DNA of 64,000 nucleotides from Methylosinus sp. Ce-a6 (GCF_009811655.1 NZ_BGJX01000007.1:62001-126000), one strand, 5' to 3'. Shown: positions 8,137 through 17,024, numbered from the stretch's first letter. The notes: a model not told the origin generated them from the sequence alone. Made by a program: numbers and translations.

Positions 8137-8583
8137 ATGTTGACGAAAAAAGCGAAATACGGATTGAAGGCGATGGTCTATCTGGCCGGTTTCGAGCCGG
8201 GGCGGACGGCGCTCGTCACCGATATCGCGACGGCGAATCAGATCCCCAAGAAATTCCTCGACGCCATTCTCGGCGAGCTGCGCAACGCCGGATTCGTCCA
8301 CTCCAAAAAGGGCAAGGGCGGCGGCTACACGCTCGCCCGCTCGCCGCAAGACATTCGCGTCGGCGCCGTCGTCAGAGTGCTGGACGGGCCGCTCGCGCCG
8401 ATTCAGTGCGCGAGCCGCACCGTCTATCGGCGCTGCGACGACTGCGAGAACGAGGCCCGTTGCGCCGTGCGGCTCCTCATGCTGGAGGCGCGCGACGCCA
8501 TCGCCAATGTGCTCGACAATTGCACGCTCGCCCAGATGCGCGCGCTCGGCGAGGACCATCCCGCGAGCGCGCTCGTCTTTTGA
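8137..8583 (+). CDS. Rrf2 family transcriptional regulator
   Basis: 148 aa from the ATG at 8137 (GAGGAGA ribosome site upstream; longer upstream readings rejected). Starts MLTKKAKYGLKAMVYLAGFE with the typical Rrf2 winged helix (ANQIPKKFLDAILGELRNAG, KKGKGGGYTLARSP). The central region has cysteines spaced C-x8-C-x2-C-x5-C (QCASRTVYRRCDDCENEARC), followed by a single later one in NCTL. Iron-sulfur Rrf2 regulators (IscR, NsrR, RirA) use three cysteines here, so a cluster-binding sensor is plausible, but the spacing does not match one named subgroup. No suf/isc genes lie nearby, so its targets are unknown. Confidence 0.88.
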   Translation: MLTKKAKYGLKAMVYLAGFEPGRTALVTDIATANQIPKKFLDAILGELRNAGFVHSKKGKGGGYTLARSPQDIRVGAVVRVLDGPLAPIQCASRTVYRRCDDCENEARCAVRLLMLEARDAIANVLDNCTLAQMRALGEDHPASALVF

Positions 8584-8845
8584 GCTCGAGCGGAATTGAG
8601 TGGGCAGCCGCTCGGGCCGCCCCGTTCGTTCCTTGTTTCAATGGACATGGGCGCGGCGCGAACCTATAAAGCGCACGGCCGAGCTCTTGCAGCCGGCGAA
8701 AGCGAAAGCGTTCGGCGAGAGGAGCCGGCCCGTCCGAACGCCTTCTTTGGAATTTTGGCGTCTTTCAATGGCGGGGGCGCCCGCGGCGGACCGGCGGCCG
8801 TCGTCGAGACACCCCACGAGAGGCCGGCGTGACGCCGGAAGGTCG

Positions 8846-9568
8846 ATGGCCGAAGCTGCTGAGCTCCAAGCAGAGACGAATTCGCAACGAGGCGCGGCGA
8901 CCGCCGCTCTGCGCCAGACGATGGTCGAGCGGCAGTTGCGCACCTTCGACGTGACGGACTTGCCGCTGCTGCGGCGCTTCCTCACCGTTCCGCGCGAGAT
9001 TTTCCTGCCCCAGGAGCTCGCGCCGCTCGCCTATTCCGACCTCATGCTGACGCTGAAGGACGAGCGCGGCCGTCCGGCGCGCGCGCTGCTGCCGCCGCTC
9101 GTTCTCGCCCGGCTGCTGCAGGAGGCCGAAATCCGCGAGACCGAGCGCGTGCTCGACATCGCCGGCGGCACGTTCTATTCGGCGGCGCTGGCCTTTCCGC
9201 TCGCGCGCGAGATCGTCGCGCTCGAGGACGACGCCCGCCTCGCCGCCACCGCGCGCTCCTATCTGCAATTCGTCGGGGCGGACAATGTCCGCGTCGAGGC
9301 GGGGCCGCTCGCCGCCGGCGTTCCCGCCGCGGCGCCCTTCGACGTCATCATTGTCCAAGGCGCGGTCGAGACCGGCCTCGACCGCCTCTTCGAGCAGCTC
9401 ACGCCCAATGGCCGGCTTCTCGCCATCGCCAGGCCGGAGCCGGACGCCGGCTGGGCGGTCATGCGCTTCGATCGCTCCGGCGGCGCGCCGGCCGGCGCGC
9501 GCGCGCTGTTCGACGCTTGCGCGCCTGTTCTGAAGGGCTTTGAAAAAGCGCCGGGGTTCGTGTTCTGA
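8846..9568 (+). CDS. protein-L-isoaspartate O-methyltransferase-like protein
   Basis: 240 aa from the ATG at 8846 (GGAAGG site 4-9 nt upstream). Contains the PIMT N-terminus (LRQTMVERQLRTFDVTDLPL then LRRFLTVPREIFLPQELAPLAY) and a SAM-binding Rossmann segment (VLDIAGGTFYSAALAFPLAR, then IVALEDDARLAA). True PIMT has a conserved VLEIGTGSGYQ-type glycine loop and an acceptor-site serine; here the loop is altered (DIAGGTFYSAA), as in the diverged PIMT-like proteins found upstream of tolC in Rhizobiales. A repair function is therefore uncertain. It lies 170 bp before tolC in the same direction. Confidence 0.8.
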   Translation: MAEAAELQAETNSQRGAATAALRQTMVERQLRTFDVTDLPLLRRFLTVPREIFLPQELAPLAYSDLMLTLKDERGRPARALLPPLVLARLLQEAEIRETERVLDIAGGTFYSAALAFPLAREIVALEDDARLAATARSYLQFVGADNVRVEAGPLAAGVPAAAPFDVIIVQGAVETGLDRLFEQLTPNGRLLAIARPEPDAGWAVMRFDRSGGAPAGARALFDACAPVLKGFEKAPGFVF

Positions 9569-9638
9569 CGTCTTGGATTCGCCCTGTTTCGAGAGTCGTG
9601 TTCCCATGAGTAGGCCGAAAGGCGCGCCCTGCGCTTAG

Positions 9639-9682
9639 CGCATGTTCCCGAAAAGCGCGAAGCGGTTTTTCGGGAACATGCG
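9639..9682. repeat. inverted repeat CGCATGTTCCCGAAAA...TTTTCGGGAACATGCG
   Basis: Perfect 16-bp arms around a 12-nt centre between the PIMT-like gene and tolC. It resembles a hairpin repeat widespread in Rhizobiales intergenic regions (GCGCATG...CATGCG type). It may double as a terminator for the methyltransferase gene, although the U-tract lies inside the stem. Confidence 0.7.
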
Positions 9683-9739
9683 AGTTCGAATAGCTCTAGA
9701 GCGTCGGGCGCGCTCTGTTCCTGAGCGGGTCTTTGTGGA

Positions 9740-11164
9740 ATGCGTATCGTCCAATTGCGTCGGTTGTCCCGGCTCGGGCTTTGGCTTTTCGCCGCGGGCT
9801 TCGTCGATCCGCCCGCCGCCGGGGCGGAGACGCTGAAGGAGGCGCTGGCGCGCGCCTATTACGGCAATCCGGACCTCAATCAGCAGCGCGCCAATGTGCG
9901 CGCCAAGGACGAGGACGCGCCCAAGGCCGCCGCCGGAATGCGCCCCAGGGCGAGCATTTCGGCGAGCGCCGGGCCGCAGAGCTCCAATATAAAAATCCCG
10001 GCCGGCCGCAATCAGACCACCGGTCAGCGCTCCTATTTCTACGACGAATATGTCGGCTATCCGCGCGGCGCGACGCTGAGCCTTTCGCAGACGCTCTTTG
10101 ACGGCGGGCGCACCGGCAATTCCGTGCGCCAGGCCGAATCGGGGATCTACGCCGCGCGCGAGGCGATGCGGCTCACCGAGCAGGCGACGCTGCAGAATGG
10201 CGCGACCGCCTATATGAATGTTCTGCGCGACACGGCGGTGCTCGATCTGCGCAAGAACAATGTCGCCGTGCTCGAGCAGCAGCTCGCGCGCACGCGCGAC
10301 CGCTTCGCCGTCGGCGAGGTGACGCGCACGGATGTCGCTCAGGCCGAATCGACGCTCGCGCAGGCGCGCACCGAGCTCTATGGAGCCCAGGGCCAGTTGA
10401 AGACGAGCGTCGCCAATTATCGCCAGATCATCGGCGTCGACGCCAAGAATCTGCAGCCCGCGCCGCCGGTCGAGGCTCTGCTGCCGAAATCCGTCGATCA
10501 GGCGATCGCCGTCGCCATCGTCGAGCATCCCGGCGTCGTCGCCGCGCAGCATCAGGTCGACGTCGCCGCTTCCGCCGTGAAGGTCGCGGAAGGCGCGCTT
10601 TTGCCGACCCTCTCGGTCGGCGCGCAGCTCTCGCAGCAATACGATTCTTTTCTCGGCTCGCCCGCGACGCGGCAATTCTCGGCGGCCGCGACCGGACGGC
10701 TCGACGTGCCGATCTATCAGGGCGGCGCCGAATACGCCTCGATTCGCCAAGCCAAGGAGCAATTGGGCCAGGCCCGCTTCAACGCCGATGTGCAGCGCGA
10801 CAGCGTGCGCGCGAGCGTCATGTCGAGCTACGCTCAGCTCGAGACGGCGCGCGCCTCCATCGTCTCCGGCCAGGCCGCCGTCAAGGCGGCGGAACTCGCT
10901 CTGCGCGGCGTGCGCGAGGAGGCGCAGGTCGGTCAGCGCACCACGCTCGACGTGCTCAACGCGCAATATGCGCTGCTCAACGCGCGCGTCGCTCTCATCA
11001 TCGCGCAGCGCGACCGCGTCGTCGCCTCTTATGCGGCGCTCGGCTCGATCGGGCGCCTCTCGGCCGCGAGCCTGCAGCTCGATGTCGTCGCCTATGATCC
11101 GACGACGCATTTCGAGCAGGTCAAAGGCCTGTGGCTCGGCGTCGATTCGCCCGCCGCGCGCTGA
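9740..11164 (+). CDS. tolC: TolC family outer membrane efflux protein
   Basis: 474 aa. Signal peptide (MRIVQLRRLSRLGLWLFAAG, cleavage near PAAGAE), then the duplicated outer-membrane-factor pattern: ETLKEALARAYYGNPDLNQQ opening repeat 1 and QAIAVAIVEHPGVVAAQHQV opening repeat 2. LSQTLFDGGRTGN and LDVPIYQGGAEYASI are the beta-barrel strand motifs of the two halves. The long alpha-helical barrel regions have typical Ala/Gln-rich coiled-coil stretches. Functions as the outer-membrane exit channel for type I secretion or RND efflux; no inner-membrane partner is encoded in this window. Confidence 0.93.
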   Translation: MRIVQLRRLSRLGLWLFAAGFVDPPAAGAETLKEALARAYYGNPDLNQQRANVRAKDEDAPKAAAGMRPRASISASAGPQSSNIKIPAGRNQTTGQRSYFYDEYVGYPRGATLSLSQTLFDGGRTGNSVRQAESGIYAAREAMRLTEQATLQNGATAYMNVLRDTAVLDLRKNNVAVLEQQLARTRDRFAVGEVTRTDVAQAESTLAQARTELYGAQGQLKTSVANYRQIIGVDAKNLQPAPPVEALLPKSVDQAIAVAIVEHPGVVAAQHQVDVAASAVKVAEGALLPTLSVGAQLSQQYDSFLGSPATRQFSAAATGRLDVPIYQGGAEYASIRQAKEQLGQARFNADVQRDSVRASVMSSYAQLETARASIVSGQAAVKAAELALRGVREEAQVGQRTTLDVLNAQYALLNARVALIIAQRDRVVASYAALGSIGRLSAASLQLDVVAYDPTTHFEQVKGLWLGVDSPAAR

Positions 11165-11355
11165 GCGGCGCGCCCCTCGGGGCCGGCATAAGTAAAAATT
11201 CGTGTGAAAACTCCCCTACGCATAACCCCCGTGGTTTTACCGAAAGGGGGAATCGTCCGATGATGCGAATCGCCGCTCGATGAGAGCGGAGACGAAGAGC
11301 GAGCGGCGAAGGGCGGTGCGAAAGCGTCGCCGCGAGACGGGAAGCGGCACATCTC

Positions 11356-12069
11356 ATGAGCGCAGTGAATGCTTCGATCAACGCGCCGGCGCTCGACGCC
11401 GAGCGCCGGTCGCACGAGCCGTCGATGGAAGAGATCCTCGCATCGATCCGGCGCATCATCGCCGACGACGAGGCCCTGCCGGCCTCGAGGCGCGACAAGC
11501 GTCCTGCCGAGCCGCCGCCGCGCGAGGAGGCGCCGCCCGCGACCGCCGTTCGCGCGCCTTTGGCGACGCGTCCCGCCGCTCCGGCTCCCGTCGCCATTCC
11601 TCCCGCTCCCGAGGTCGTGCCTCCGCACACCGCTGATTTCTGGATGCGGCCGGGCGCTGCGCCCGAGCCGGCCGATGACGGAAGCTGGTCGGAAGACACG
11701 GCCGAGGACGTCGTGGACGAAATTCTCGACGCCCCCGTCGCGGCGTCCGAGGATGTCTACGCCGAGGATATCGACGAAGAGGCCGACGACGAGTCCGCCG
11801 CTACCGCGAGCATTCAGCCGAGCCCGGCCGAGCCGGCGAATGATCGCGAGCCTCCGCCGCTCGTCTCCTCCGATGCGGCGATGTCGATCGGCGCGCATTT
11901 CCAGGCGCTGGCGGCGAGCATTGTGATCAGCGAGGCCGATCTCATCGAGCGCTATGCGCAGGATATGCTGCGGCCCATGCTCAAGCAATGGCTCGACGAC
12001 AATCTCCCGCATCTCGTCGAGCGCCTCGTGCGCGCGGAGATCGAGCGGGTGGCGCGCGGGCGGCGCTGA
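11356..12069 (+). CDS. popZ: PopZ-family polar organising protein (DUF2497)
   Basis: 237 aa. N-terminal conserved helix PSMEEILASIRRIIADDEAL (residues about 22-41), a long proline/acid-rich disordered middle, and the C-terminal oligomerisation region ISEADLIERYAQDMLRPMLK followed by QWLDDNLPHLVERLVRAEIE. This domain order is diagnostic of PopZ, which forms polymeric polar microdomains anchoring chromosome origins (ParB) and cell-cycle proteins in alphaproteobacteria. In many Rhizobiales it sits between tolC and valS; here tolC precedes it but ftsB follows, with no valS. Confidence 0.88.
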   Translation: MSAVNASINAPALDAERRSHEPSMEEILASIRRIIADDEALPASRRDKRPAEPPPREEAPPATAVRAPLATRPAAPAPVAIPPAPEVVPPHTADFWMRPGAAPEPADDGSWSEDTAEDVVDEILDAPVAASEDVYAEDIDEEADDESAATASIQPSPAEPANDREPPPLVSSDAAMSIGAHFQALAASIVISEADLIERYAQDMLRPMLKQWLDDNLPHLVERLVRAEIERVARGRR

Positions 12070-12149
12070 CCGTCCGATCCGCCGCGTCGCATTGGGCGAG
12101 ACCGAGGCCGTTAACGGCGCTTATACAATGTTTAGCGCAATGTGCCGGC

Positions 12150-12479
12150 ATGTTCGCTCGTCATGTCTTGCGCTCCTTCGTGATCCCCTTGCTGCTCTAT
12201 GGGGCGGCGGGGCTCGTGGCGGCCTATTTCGTCTGGCATGGCGTCAACGGCCAGCGCGGCCTCAAGACCGGCGTCGAATATGAGCAGCGCATCGCCGAGC
12301 TGCGCGCCGAGCTCGCCGGGCTGAAATCCGAGCGCGCGCAATGGGAGCGCAAGCTCGCTCTGGTGCGCGGCGATGTCGTCGACGCCGATATTCTGGACGA
12401 GGAGGCGCGCGTCGTGCTCGGCCGCGTGCATCGCAACGACATTGTGATCCTCGCGCCGCCGCCGCCCGCGCGCCGCTGA
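12150..12479 (+). CDS. ftsB: septum formation initiator FtsB/DivIC family
   Basis: 109 aa from the ATG at 12150. One membrane segment (LRSFVIPLLLYGAAGLVAAY, residues about 7-27) and then a coiled coil (YEQRIAELRAELAGLKSERA, then QWERKLALVRGDVVDADILD), followed by E-E-A-R-V-V-L-G, the usual FtsB tail motif. The periplasmic coiled coil pairs with FtsL and FtsQ at the divisome. Located just before pdhA, a conserved neighbour in alphaproteobacteria. The open frame extends upstream into the popZ end, but this ATG gives the standard protein length. Confidence 0.85.
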   Translation: MFARHVLRSFVIPLLLYGAAGLVAAYFVWHGVNGQRGLKTGVEYEQRIAELRAELAGLKSERAQWERKLALVRGDVVDADILDEEARVVLGRVHRNDIVILAPPPPARR

Positions 12480-12535
12480 GGATGCTGCGCCAGAGCGCTC
12501 GTTTTCGTCGCGCGCTCGAGCTATTCTGCCTCTAG

Positions 12536-12582
12536 AGCGTTTCCAGCCGAAGTGGACGCCGGTTCGGCGTCGGAAACGCGTC
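12536..12582. repeat. Rhizobiales-type interspersed hairpin, copy 1
   Basis: Begins GAGCGTTTCC and ends GGAAACGCGTC, around AGTGGACGCCGGTTCGGCG. A near-identical copy lies inverted at 54832-54876, including the flanking CAAAA. The arms GCGTTTCC/GGAAACGC can pair. Confidence 0.75.
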
Positions 12583-12592
12583 AAAACAAAAA

Positions 12593-12631
12593 CCTGGAGT
12601 CTTTCCGTGATAATCACGGAAAGCCTCCAGG
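12593..12631. repeat. strong hairpin ahead of pdhA
   Basis: CCTGGAG-T-CTTTCCGTGA-TAA-TCACGGAAAG-C-CTCCAGG: 17 paired bases broken by one opposed T/C, with a 3-nt loop, ending 93 nt before the pdhA start. No T-run follows. It could be an attenuator, a protein-binding site for pdh regulation or a repeat unit; only one copy was seen in this window. Confidence 0.6.
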
Positions 12632-12724
12632 GCGGAGTTCTCGCCGCGATGCGGGAGGGGACGAGGGCTCGCTCAGCGCCTCACTCGCTCCCAGATATTG
12701 TCCAGACGACGAGGACGGGCGGAC

Positions 12725-13762
12725 ATGCCGGCAGCGGACAAAAATGCGAAATTCGCCGATGTCGCCGGCGCCGCCGAAGGGGCGCCGGCCGAAGGCGAAA
12801 TTCTGGCCTTCTCGCGCGAGCAGGAGCTCGCGGCCTATCGCGCCATGCTGCTCATCCGCCGCTTCGAGGAGAAGGCCGGCCAGCTGTATGGCATGGGCCT
12901 CATCGGCGGCTTCTGTCATCTCTACATCGGCCAGGAGGCGGTCGTCGTCGGCGCGCGCATGTCGGCGAAGTCGAGCGACCAGTTCATCACCGCCTATCGC
13001 GACCATGGCCATATGCTCGCATGCGGCATGGAGCCCAAGCGCGTGATGGCGGAGCTCACCGGGCGGCGGAGCGGCTATTCCAAAGGGAAGGGCGGCTCCA
13101 TGCATATGTTCTCGCGCGAGAAGAATTTTTATGGCGGCCATGGCATCGTCGGCGCGCCGGCGCCGCTCGGCGCGGGCCTCGCCTTCGCCGATCTCTACCG
13201 TGGCGACGGCTCCGTCTCGCTGACCTTCTTCGGCGACGGCGCCGCCAATCAGGGGCAGGTCTATGAGAGCTTCAACATGGCGGAGCTCTGGAAGCTGCCC
13301 ATCGTCTTCATCGTCGAGAATAATCGCTACGCGATGGGCACATCGGTCGCCCGCTCTTCGGCGCAGGCCAATTTCTCGATGCGCGGCGCGGCCTTCAACA
13401 TTCCCGGCCGGCAGATCGACGGCATGGATGTGCGCGCCGTCGCTTCTGCGGTCCGCGAGGCGCTCGACTGGTGCCGCGCCGGCAAGGGGCCGTTTCTCAT
13501 CGAGGCGCAGACCTATCGCTATCGCGGCCATTCCATGTCCGATCCGGCCAAATACCGCTCCAAGGAAGAGGTGCAGAAAGTGCGCGAGGAGCATGATCCG
13601 ATCGAGCAGGTGCGCGCGCGCCTTCTCGCCGGCGGGGCCAGCGAGGACGAGCTGAAGCAGGTCGACGCGGCGGTGCGCAGGATCGTCTCCGAGGCGGCGG
13701 ATTTCGCGACCAATGATCCGGAGCCCGATCCGAGCGAATTGTGGACGGATGTGGTTCTATGA
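12725..13762 (+). CDS. pdhA: pyruvate dehydrogenase E1 component, alpha subunit
   Basis: Thiamine-diphosphate subunit of the E1 heterotetramer that decarboxylates pyruvate. 345 aa from the ATG at 12725 (MPAADKNAKFAD); a TTG nine codons upstream is less likely. Motifs: YRAMLLIRRFEEKAGQLYGM, FCHLYIGQEAVVVG, AYRDHGHMLACG, the lipoamide/regulatory region GGKGGSMHMFSREKNFYGGH-type (seen as KGKGGSMHMFSREKNFYGGH), the ThDP motif GDGAANQGQVYESFNMA, and the phosphorylation-loop-like YRYRGHSMSDPAKYR. First of three pdh genes on the plus strand. Confidence 0.96.
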   Translation: MPAADKNAKFADVAGAAEGAPAEGEILAFSREQELAAYRAMLLIRRFEEKAGQLYGMGLIGGFCHLYIGQEAVVVGARMSAKSSDQFITAYRDHGHMLACGMEPKRVMAELTGRRSGYSKGKGGSMHMFSREKNFYGGHGIVGAPAPLGAGLAFADLYRGDGSVSLTFFGDGAANQGQVYESFNMAELWKLPIVFIVENNRYAMGTSVARSSAQANFSMRGAAFNIPGRQIDGMDVRAVASAVREALDWCRAGKGPFLIEAQTYRYRGHSMSDPAKYRSKEEVQKVREEHDPIEQVRARLLAGGASEDELKQVDAAVRRIVSEAADFATNDPEPDPSELWTDVVL

Positions 13763-13779
13763 GGGAAGCGCCGAAGCGT

Positions 13780-13905
13780 CGCCCCCTCCCCAGCCCTCCC
13801 CCGCTGCGCGGGAGAGGGAGCAGATTCGGCGCTTCATCGAGAGTTCGCGTCGCGCCTGCCGCCCCCTCTCCCGCGCAGCGGGGGAGGGTGAGGAAGGGGG
13901 CGCGC
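13780..13905. repeat. palindromic interspersed repeat, C-rich family, copy 2
   Basis: Inverted relative to the copy at 1852-1977 and strongly similar over its whole length (two C/G-rich hairpins with a roughly 45-bp joiner). It separates pdhA from pdhB by 192 bp, so the operon is interrupted by a strong secondary structure. Confidence 0.8.
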
Positions 13906-13954
13906 GACGCCCTTCCGGCGCGGCTTCTCGCCTTTTCACTCGGCGGATAAATCC

Positions 13955-15370
13955 ATGACCGTGAATGTCCTCATGCCCGCGCTGTCGCCCACGATGGAGC
14001 AGGGCAAGCTCGCCAAATGGCTCAAGAACGAAGGCGACAAGGTCAAGGCCGGCGACGTCATCGCCGAGATCGAGACCGACAAGGCGACGATGGAGGTGGA
14101 GGCCGTGGACGAGGGCGTGCTCGCCCGCATCCTCGTGCCCGGCGGGGCCGAGAATGTCGCGGTCAACACGCCGATCGCCGTCATCGCCGAGGAGGGCGAG
14201 GAGATCGGTCCCGCCGAGGCCGCCGCCCCGGCCGCCTCGGCTCCGGCGAAGGCGCCGGACATACCGGCATCCGCTCCCCAAGCCGTCGCCGCGGCGGCCA
14301 CGGTCCCCGCAGCTCCGGCGGAGCCCGCCGCCGTTCCCGCCGCCCCGTCGCCCGCCGTCGCCGCGCCGGAAATTCCCCCCGATACGACGCTCATCCCGAT
14401 GACCATGCGCGAGGCGCTGCGCGACGCCATGGCCGAGGAGATGCGCCGCGACCAGAATGTCTTCGTCATCGGCGAGGAGGTCGCCGAATATCAGGGGGCG
14501 TATAAGGTCACGCAGGGCCTGCTGCAGGAGTTCGGCCCGCGCCGCGTCGTCGATACGCCGATCACCGAATATGGCTTCGCCGGCCTCGCCGTCGGCGCGG
14601 CCTTCGCGGGCTTGAGGCCGATCTGCGAATTCATGACCTTCAATTTCGCCATGCAGGCGATCGACCACATCGTCAATTCGGCGGGGAAGACGCTCTATAT
14701 GTCCGGCGGGCAGATCAATTGCCCGATCGTCTTCCGCGGGCCGAACGGCGCCGCCGCGCGCGTCGCCGCCCAGCACAGCCAGGATTACGCCGCCTGGTTC
14801 TCGCAGGTGCCGGGGCTCAAAGTCGTCGCGCCCTCCAACGCCTCCGACGCCAAGGGCCTCTTGAAGAGCGCCATTCGCGATGCGAACCCGGTGGTCTTCC
14901 TCGAGAACGAAATTCTCTACGGCAAGCAATGGGACACGCCCATTCTCGAGGATTTCCTCATTCCGATCGGCAAGGCGCGCGTCGCCCGCGCGGGCGAGGA
15001 TGTGACGCTCGTCTCCTTCTCGATCGGCGTCTCGCATTGCCTCACGGCGGCCGAGGCGCTGGCGAAGGAGGGGATAGAGGCCGAGGTCGTCGATCTGCGC
15101 ACGCTGCGGCCGATGGATGTTCCGGCGATCATCGAATCGGTGAGGAAGACCGGCCGCTGCGTCGCGGTGGAAGAGGGCTGGCCGCAATGCGGCATAGGCG
15201 CGGAGATCGCCGCGCGCGTGCAGGAAGAGGCCTTCGATTATCTCGACGCGCCCGTGCTGCGCGTTACCGGCAAGGATGTGCCCATGCCCTATGCCGCCAA
15301 TCTCGAAAAGCTCGCCCTGCCGTCCGTCGCCGAGGTGATCGCGGCGGTCAAGGCGGCCCTATATCGCTGA
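13955..15370 (+). CDS. pdhB: pyruvate dehydrogenase E1 component, beta subunit with N-terminal lipoyl domain
   Basis: 471 aa. Residues 1-80 form a lipoyl domain ([20 protein letters not shown]; lipoyl lysine K43 in [13 protein letters not shown]). An Ala/Pro-rich linker (about 85-140) follows, then the transketolase-like E1-beta domain ([80 protein letters not shown]) and the C-terminal [20 protein letters not shown]. Fusion of a lipoyl domain to E1-beta is an alphaproteobacterial trait. Here it matters more than usual, because the E2 gene downstream has no lipoyl domain of its own. Confidence 0.97.
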   Translation: MTVNVLMPALSPTMEQGKLAKWLKNEGDKVKAGDVIAEIETDKATMEVEAVDEGVLARILVPGGAENVAVNTPIAVIAEEGEEIGPAEAAAPAASAPAKAPDIPASAPQAVAAAATVPAAPAEPAAVPAAPSPAVAAPEIPPDTTLIPMTMREALRDAMAEEMRRDQNVFVIGEEVAEYQGAYKVTQGLLQEFGPRRVVDTPITEYGFAGLAVGAAFAGLRPICEFMTFNFAMQAIDHIVNSAGKTLYMSGGQINCPIVFRGPNGAAARVAAQHSQDYAAWFSQVPGLKVVAPSNASDAKGLLKSAIRDANPVVFLENEILYGKQWDTPILEDFLIPIGKARVARAGEDVTLVSFSIGVSHCLTAAEALAKEGIEAEVVDLRTLRPMDVPAIIESVRKTGRCVAVEEGWPQCGIGAEIAARVQEEAFDYLDAPVLRVTGKDVPMPYAANLEKLALPSVAEVIAAVKAALYR

Positions 15371-15801
15371 CGGCCAAAAATCCTCAGCCATCATCTCCTC
15401 GAATGTCCAGGGGCAGGCGTCGGGGAAGGCGGATTTCGGCAGCCCCGTCTCGAGCATGGCGCTGAGCACGGCGTCGCCATAGGCTTTTTCCACCATGCGC
15501 GCGATCAGCGATTTCAGGCTCGATTGTCGTCCAGGTGGTCGGCGAGCTCGTGCCTCTGCACGGTGATCGACACTTCCCAGCTCGCGCTGCGCTTCAGCGG
15601 CTGGAAGCGCCATTCGAGCAAATGGAGAACCAACACCTTCAGCCGGCTCGCCAGCTCGCGCTTCTCGGTCTTGCCCATGCTCTCGATTTCCTGCGCGATA
15701 TGCTCGATGTCGGCCTGCGCGAGCTTGCCGGCGCGCAGGAGTTCCGCCTGCTCATTCGCCCAGGCGTAGAAGTCGCTGTCATATAGCCGGCTCGTGGGCA
15801 T
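15359..15801 (-). pseudogene. DUF29 family protein, frameshifted
   Basis: Reading from the ATG at 15801 (good GGAGG site) gives MPTSRLYDSDFYAWANEQAE, then ADIEHIAQEIESMGKTEKRE and LLEWRFQPLKRSASWEV up to HLDDN. The frame then shifts near 15525 and continues in another frame as SLKSLIARMVEKAYGDAVLS followed by GLPKSAFPDACPWTFEEMM. The two parts together match DUF29 proteins, and the joint needs one extra base (HLDDN-P-SLKSL). The function of DUF29 is unknown; these genes are numerous and patchily distributed. The 3' end overlaps the pdhB stop by 12 bp in convergent orientation, and the gene lies between pdhB and pdhC. Confidence 0.85.
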
Positions 15802-15905
15802 TCGGTCCTCCCGCTTCATGGACGCCGCCGCTGTCGACATTATGCTAAGAATATACCGTCAAAGTCGCGCCGCCAAAGTCGGCTCGGGCAAATGAGGGCA
15901 TCGCA

Positions 15906-16865
15906 ATGAACGTCGCGGCTCGTGTTTCGGACGGTGACGGACGCATCTTCGCTTCGCCCTTGGCGCGAAGGCTCGCCAAGGAAGGCGGGCTCGATCTTTC
16001 CAGGCTGAAGGGCTCCGGCCCGCATGGCCGCATCATCGAGCGCGATGTGAAAGCGGCGCTGGGCTTGGGAGCGCGTTTCGCGCCGGCCGCGTCCGCCGCC
16101 GCGCCAGTCGAAGCGCTCGCCGGGATGTCCGACGCCGTCGTGCGCCAGCTCTTCGCGCCGGGCTCCTTCATCGAAATTCCGCATGATTCCATGCGCAAGG
16201 CGATCGCGCGGCGCATGACCGAGGCGGTGCGCGCGATTCCGCATTTCGCTCTGCAGACGGATTGCGAGATCGACGCGCTGCTGCGCCTGCGCGAGGATTA
16301 CAATAGCGCCGCGCCTCCCGGTGCCGATGGAAAGCCGGAGTGGAAGGTCTCGGTCAATGACATTATCGTCAAGGCCATGGCGCTCGCGCTCCAACATGTG
16401 CCGGACGCCAACGTCACCTTCACGCAGAATGCGATGCTGAAGCACAAGTCTTCCGATGTCGGCGTCGCCGTCTCCATTCCGGGCGGGCTGGTGACGCCGA
16501 TCGTGCGCAACGCCGAGACCAAGAATTTTCGCGAGATCGCCATCGAGCTGAAGGATCTCGCGAGGCGCGCCCGCGAGCGCAAATTGAAGCCCAATGAATA
16601 TGAGGGCGGCGTGACCGCCGTCTCCAATCTCGGCATGTTCGGCGTCAAGAATTTCGCCGCGGTGATCAATCCGCCCCATGCGACGATTCTCGCCGTCGGC
16701 GCGGGCGAAGAGCGCGTCGTCGTGAGGAATGGCGCGCCCTCGGTGGCGACGATCATGAGCGTCACCCTGTCGGTCGATCATCGAGCCGTCGACGGCGCGC
16801 TCGGCGCGACGCTGCTCGCCGAGTTCAAGCGGCTGATCGAGCATCCCGCCGCCATGCTGGCGTGA
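15906..16865 (+). CDS. pdhC: dihydrolipoamide acetyltransferase (E2) lacking a lipoyl domain
   Basis: 319 aa. Residues about 13-50 are the peripheral subunit-binding domain (RIFASPLARRLAKEGGLDLS then RLKGSGPHGRIIERDV), followed by a short linker and the catalytic acetyltransferase domain with H292 and D296 in SVDHRAVDGALGA. There is no N-terminal lipoyl domain (about 80 residues plus linker), whereas alphaproteobacterial E2 proteins usually have 420-450 aa with one. The 65 bp upstream encode no remnant of it. The only lipoyl domain in this locus is on PdhB. The gene may be 5'-truncated by the event that brought in the DUF29 gene, or work with the PdhB domain. Start at the ATG reading MNVAARVSDG. 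Confidence 0.92.
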   Translation: MNVAARVSDGDGRIFASPLARRLAKEGGLDLSRLKGSGPHGRIIERDVKAALGLGARFAPAASAAAPVEALAGMSDAVVRQLFAPGSFIEIPHDSMRKAIARRMTEAVRAIPHFALQTDCEIDALLRLREDYNSAAPPGADGKPEWKVSVNDIIVKAMALALQHVPDANVTFTQNAMLKHKSSDVGVAVSIPGGLVTPIVRNAETKNFREIAIELKDLARRARERKLKPNEYEGGVTAVSNLGMFGVKNFAAVINPPHATILAVGAGEERVVVRNGAPSVATIMSVTLSVDHRAVDGALGATLLAEFKRLIEHPAAMLA

Positions 16866-17024
16866 ACCGAGCCGCGGCGACGCGATCCGTCCTTTCGTCG
16901 AGCGGCGGAGAATTCTTAACGAAGCGTTCATCAATTTGTGCGGCGACACACAGAATGTCGCCGCTCCCTCCCGCAATATCACGGGCGTTGGAGAGCCCGG
17001 AATTATTGCGGAGGGAGCATTGCG

